From Desulfobacteraceae bacterium (GTDB lineage Bacteria; Desulfobacterota; Desulfobacteria; Desulfobacterales; Desulfosalsimonadaceae), in NCBI GenBank assembly GCA_027353395.1, contig DAIEHU010000149.1:1-6755 (forward strand): DNA of 6,755 bases, written 5' to 3'. How positions within the stretch are numbered: the first letter of the stretch is position 1; each line of letters opens with the position of its first letter. The notes beneath the pieces are model-generated. The model ran no database searches. It had not been told where the DNA came from and saw only the letters and a program-made list of their open reading frames with translations. Of this stretch, positions 6,531-6,755 are shown piece after piece. The position numbers were made by a program, and so were the translations under genes.

Positions 6531-6755
6531 CTTTTGGCACTTCCGGCATGTCCCTTTGATGGCTATACGGAAACCGTTGTCCGCGTCACATCACAACTCT
6601 TGATCAGTTTCGACCGCAACCGTTACAGCGTGAATGTCATGGCTGTGGGAAAAACAGCCACGGTGCGGGCATACGCAGACCGGATTATGGTTGTACGGAA
6701 TGATACGGTAATCGGTGTTCACCGTCGTCACCTTGGCCGTGACAAAGTCATCTAT
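6492..6755 (+). pseudogene. istA: IS21-family transposase IstA, C-terminal part (5'-truncated, runs off right edge)
   Basis: The plus-strand frame reads KTVDQVFAEEKPHLLALP, then FDGYTETVVRV, FDRNRYSV, VRAYADRIMVV, and HRRHLGRDKVIY at the window edge. This pattern is typical of the C-terminal region of IS21 IstA proteins, after the DDE catalytic core. The N-terminal helix-turn-helix and the catalytic domain are absent. Upstream the frame is open only to a TAG at 6462-6464 and has no ATG, so the gene is cut at about 6485-6495, where recombinase sequence on the other strand begins. The intact IS21 would encode the helper ATPase IstB next, outside the window. It is probably a remnant; the rest to the right cannot be judged. 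Confidence 0.78.

Overview
The window looks like chromosomal DNA of an anaerobic Desulfobacterota bacterium (Desulfobacteraceae or a relative). This is an inference from four things: a fused ADP-forming acyl-CoA ligase, a DUF1820/DUF3467 pair, the style of the class A penicillin-binding protein, and a repeat of the 'GTCATTCCGG ... CCGGCATGAC' type that I recall from that group. No taxonomic search was possible.

Layout. Positions 1-135 (minus) hold the start of a small membrane-anchored protein that runs off the left edge. It lies 10 bases downstream of an ADP-forming acetate/acyl-CoA ligase (146-2332, minus). The ligase has a good sigma-70-like promoter at 2441-2469 and a leader of roughly 100 bases that contains phased AT repeats. 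A DUF1820 protein (2599-2940, minus) and a DUF3467 protein (3054-3338, plus) are divergent across a 113-base control region containing a small dyad. The DUF3467 gene converges on a complete bifunctional penicillin-binding protein 1A (3348-5708, minus), with only 9 bases between the stop codons.

The right end (about 5800-6755) is a scrap-yard of mobile DNA. A 141-base element with nested inverted repeats (5827-5967) sits just upstream of the PBP promoter. It cuts off an integron-integrase-like tyrosine recombinase (minus) one codon before its expected catalytic tyrosine. The recombinase also lacks its N-terminal domain: near 6485-6495 it runs into a 5'-truncated IS21-type transposase (IstA, plus) that leaves the window. 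The 207-residue reading frame at 5907-6530 is therefore a mosaic of three elements and is almost certainly not a working recombinase.

The four central genes are ordinary housekeeping genes: energy conservation from acyl-CoA, peptidoglycan synthesis, and two small conserved proteins of unknown function. I do not see a new multi-gene system. The most unusual part is the mosaic junction at 5827-6500.
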